Assembly: GCA_031296355.1 (NCBI GenBank)
Contig: JARLFX010000133.1
Coordinates: forward strand, 1-27,353
DNA: 27,353 bases
Source: Acidobacteriaceae bacterium
GTDB taxonomy: Bacteria > Acidobacteriota > Terriglobia > Terriglobales > Acidobacteriaceae
Direction of reading: 5' to 3'
Part shown: in pieces, positions 25,203 to 27,353 of the stretch
Layout of the letters: the number at the start of each line of letters is the position of its first letter
Position numbering within the stretch: the first letter of the stretch is position 1
The notes under the pieces: model-generated
Seen by the model: the letters and a program-made list of their open reading frames with translations, nothing else
The model's database searches: none
What the model was told of the DNA's origin: nothing
Translations under genes and position numbers: made by a program

Positions 25203-26399
25203 TCAGCTTTTCAGCAACTCCAGAAAAGCGGTCAATTCCGGCGCGAGGGGGGCTTCCAACTCCAACTGTTTTCCGGTCTGGGGCTGGGCAAAGCGTAGGC
25301 GTGCAGCGTGCAGGAAATTGCGTTCCAGGGTCAGCGGTTCCACCTTGTCCGCTACGGGCGCTGCGAGCTTCTTGGCTCCGCCACTGGCTTTCAGGTCGGG
25401 CTGCATCAGGATGGAGGGGATGGTTGCTCCCCGGGCACTCCGGGATTGCGCTGTCGGCCCAATCCTGAGGGGCGCGCCGTAGAGGGTATCGCCCACTACG
25501 GGGTGGCCGATGGAGGACATGTGGACGCGGATCTGGTGGGTACGCCCAGTCTCAATGCGAACCTCGATCAGGGTGAACCAGCCGCGTGAGGTCTCCAGCC
25601 GCTCCAGCACGGTGTAGTGAGAGACGGCGCTGCGGCCACCGGCGCGGCGTGTGGTCATGCGGGTGCGGCGGATGGCGTCGCGGTGGATGGGGGCGTCTAC
25701 GGTGCCTTTGGCCTTCTCCACGCGGCCATGGACCAGGGCGACGTATATCTTCTCCAGCTGGTGACGGGCAAACATTTCGGAGAGCTTGCGGTGGGTGCTG
25801 TCATTTTTTGCGACTACGATCAGGCCGCTGGTCTGCTTATCGAGACGGTGCACGATGCCGGGGCGCATCTCGCCGCCAACGGCGGAGAGCTGCTGGAAGT
25901 GGAAGAGGATCGCATTGACCAGGGTGCCGCGGTTGCGCTCGTCGTCTGTCGCGCCAGCGCCTGCATGCACCATCATGCCAGCGGGCTTGTTGACCACGGC
26001 GAGGTCGTCGTCTTCGTAGACGATCTGCAGCGGGATATCTTCTGCGATGGCGTGGAGCGGTTCGGGCCGGGGCTCACCCTCAATCTCGATGGCCTGGCCG
26101 CCGCGCACCTTCTGCTTGGCCGATGCAGGCTTGCCATCTACACGCACCTGCGCGTTGTCAATGAGCAACTGCACGCGCGCGCGGCTGATATCGGGCAGGC
26201 ATTTGGAGAGATACATATCGAGCCGCATGCCGCTGGCGGCGGAGTCGGCGGTGAAGCTGCGGATGCCGTCTTCGAGGTCATCGCCCTCGATCACGGGGAT
26301 CACGGTCTCTTCTTCCTGCGCGGCAGAGCGGGCTGCGATGTACTGCGGCCGCACGCTACGGCGACGTTGACCCTTGGGAAGCATGTTCTTAGATGGCAT
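25203..26399 (-). CDS. RluA/RluD-family 23S rRNA pseudouridine synthase
   Basis: 398 residues. Residues 1-50 are a charged, unstructured extension. An S4 RNA-binding domain follows (GMRLDMYLSKCLPDISRARV, 57-76, to about 107), then the synthase core with VNKPAGMMVHAG and catalytic HRLDKQTSG (184-192, Asp187), IETGRTHQIRVHMSSIGHPV and GDTLYG. About 40 extra residues (after LYGAP, Ser/Arg/Lys-rich) interrupt the usual run into the final HAARLRF strand, making it about 70 residues longer than E. coli RluD. The S4 domain plus core suggests modification of helix 69 of 23S rRNA. ATG 26399 overlaps the lgt-like stop by 11 bp, so the two are coupled. Confidence 0.92.
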   Translation of the reverse strand: MPSKNMLPKGQRRRSVRPQYIAARSAAQEEETVIPVIEGDDLEDGIRSFTADSAASGMRLDMYLSKCLPDISRARVQLLIDNAQVRVDGKPASAKQKVRGGQAIEIEGEPRPEPLHAIAEDIPLQIVYEDDDLAVVNKPAGMMVHAGAGATDDERNRGTLVNAILFHFQQLSAVGGEMRPGIVHRLDKQTSGLIVVAKNDSTHRKLSEMFARHQLEKIYVALVHGRVEKAKGTVDAPIHRDAIRRTRMTTRRAGGRSAVSHYTVLERLETSRGWFTLIEVRIETGRTHQIRVHMSSIGHPVVGDTLYGAPLRIGPTAQSRSARGATIPSILMQPDLKASGGAKKLAAPVADKVEPLTLERNFLHAARLRFAQPQTGKQLELEAPLAPELTAFLELLKS

Positions 26400-27180
26400 A
26401 GTGTAGGGTCTCTCGTGAATCCAGGTGCATCCACAGGATACCGCCCGCGACGATCATTGCGAGCGAGGCGGCCTGCGTGAGGTCAAGCAAGCCGCCAAAG
26501 AGCTCGATTCCGCGGTTGCCACGGTAGAACTCCAGCACAAACCGCGCAATGCCGGCAAAAAAGAGCCACGCGCCGAAGATCTCGCCGTCGCGGTGGGGGA
26601 TTTTCAGGAGCAGTAGAAGGAATGCGCAGAGGAGGAGCTCGATTGCGCCCTCGTAGAGCTGCACGGGATGCAGCGGTATGTTCAGCGGCGTGCCGAACCA
26701 CATCAGCGCATAGCGGCTATGGAAGGTGACGGCCCAGGGCAGGGTGGTGGGAGCGCCATAGTCCGCGCCGCCGGCAAATGCGCCGACACAGGCCAGAGTG
26801 GCGGCTAAAGCGATGGGGGCAGCGAGGGCGTCGAGGGTGCGGCGCAGGGGCAGGGGATGCCGCCACAGGCTCACTGCGCATACTGCCAGCGCCACGCAGA
26901 TGCCGCCGTAGAGCACGGCTGGCGAGTGTGAGTTGACCACAAGCAGCAGAGCCGGGTACTGCACCAGTTCGCGCCAGTGCGTTACAAAGAGCACCACGCG
27001 GCCGCCTACGATGTAGCTGGCGATTGCGGTGAAGGCGAGGTTCCAGGTGGCATCGGCATCGAGCTTGAGCAGGCGCGATGTGCGCACAGCGAGCAGGAGC
27101 CCGAGCGCCAGGCCAAGCGCGATGAGGGCGCTGTGGGTGGGAATATTGAGTGCGCCGAACTGGAGGAGGCGTGGAAACAT
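26389..27180 (-). CDS. lgt: Prolipoprotein diacylglyceryl transferase-like protein
   Basis: 263 residues, seven predicted membrane segments. Lgt moves a diacylglyceryl group from phosphatidylglycerol to the lipobox Cys of prolipoproteins. Family marks present: GGRVVLF (59-65), LPLHPVQLYEG (169-178) and ARFVLEFYRG (212-221). The classical signature GRxGNFxNGExxG is not recognisable; the equivalent stretch reads ACVGAFAGGADYG (about 130-142), and the HGG motif of helix 4 is YGG (91-93). This places it with divergent Lgt-like proteins, so activity is likely but not certain. It heads a minus-strand operon with the RluD-like and VWFA lipoprotein genes. ATG 27180 is the only sensible start. Confidence 0.82.
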   Translation of the reverse strand: MFPRLLQFGALNIPTHSALIALGLALGLLLAVRTSRLLKLDADATWNLAFTAIASYIVGGRVVLFVTHWRELVQYPALLLVVNSHSPAVLYGGICVALAVCAVSLWRHPLPLRRTLDALAAPIALAATLACVGAFAGGADYGAPTTLPWAVTFHSRYALMWFGTPLNIPLHPVQLYEGAIELLLCAFLLLLLKIPHRDGEIFGAWLFFAGIARFVLEFYRGNRGIELFGGLLDLTQAASLAMIVAGGILWMHLDSRETLHYAI

Positions 27181-27353
27181 GGGTGGAGTTGGCGGGGAAG
27201 CGCCGGGGGAGGAAATAAGAAACCGACCCGCTTGGCCGTGCGATGGAGCGCCGGTGAACCCGTCCTAAGACGACGGAACTCTGCCGCGGCTCTTTAGGCG
27301 TTCCTGACTGGAGGACAGCACACCGAGCTGAATACGCGAGACAAAATCCCTGG
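27181..27353. other. Unassigned right-edge region
   Basis: 173 bp upstream of lgt. GGAGGAAATAAG lies near the ATG side but on the plus strand. A hairpin CCGTC-7 nt-GACGG occurs at 27260-27276. On the minus strand one frame stays open from the edge to beyond 27300 with no recognisable domain. I cannot identify a gene, and no tRNA, riboswitch or terminator is recognisable. Confidence 0.3.

Overview
The window looks like chromosomal DNA from an acidobacterium, most likely class Terriglobia (the Terriglobus/Granulicella/Edaphobacter neighbourhood). The reasons are a lipoprotein with the acidobacterial VWFA-related domain layout, GC-rich housekeeping genes, and short interspersed palindromes of the GATTCTTCG...CTCAGAATGAC type. 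The genus is a guess from memory; no rRNA is present.

Layout. 1-5341: RNase R (minus, cut by the left edge), a divergent bactofilin gene with a clear terminator, then MurJ and a small four-cysteine protein on the minus strand. 5379-7080: a MerR regulator and a YqjM-type old yellow enzyme (minus). 7198-11939: a zinc-ribbon membrane protein, the pyrimidine genes pyrR-pyrB-pyrC (pyrB and pyrC overlap by ATGA), and a glycine-zipper lipoprotein. 11969-14160: miaA, a 50-residue membrane ORF and a TonB-like protein, a tight minus-strand operon. 14299-15521: a MogA/MoaB-like protein and a VTT/DedA-like membrane protein.

15569-17808 is the most unusual part. It is an apparently intact IS1595-like insertion sequence of 2224 bp with perfect 24-bp terminal inverted repeats and an 8-bp target duplication (CTTAGCCT). 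Besides a complete transposase it carries four passengers: an XRE-type regulator, a 43-residue ORF, a 144-residue protein with a probable winged helix, and a tRNA gene. The tRNA folds as a cloverleaf with a long variable arm (class II, serine-like) but its anticodon is UAU, which would read the isoleucine codon AUA. AUA codons are clearly more common in the element's own genes than in the host genes checked by eye. This tRNA-carrying insertion sequence is the best candidate here for an undescribed system.

17809-20041 is a repeat-rich accessory stretch around one exported alginate-lyase-family gene, ending in a strong bidirectional terminator. 20042-27180 returns to core genes: a small membrane protein (DUF6580-like), a membrane metal-dependent hydrolase, NAD-dependent DNA ligase (plus), then lgt-like, RluD-like and VWFA lipoprotein genes on the minus strand. 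The last 173 bases hold no gene I can identify.

Functional links: pyrR, pyrB and pyrC form a pyrimidine module. The Lgt-like protein would lipidate exported proteins such as the two lipoproteins in the window, although it lacks the classical Lgt signature. All coordinates and codon counts were made by hand from the sequence.
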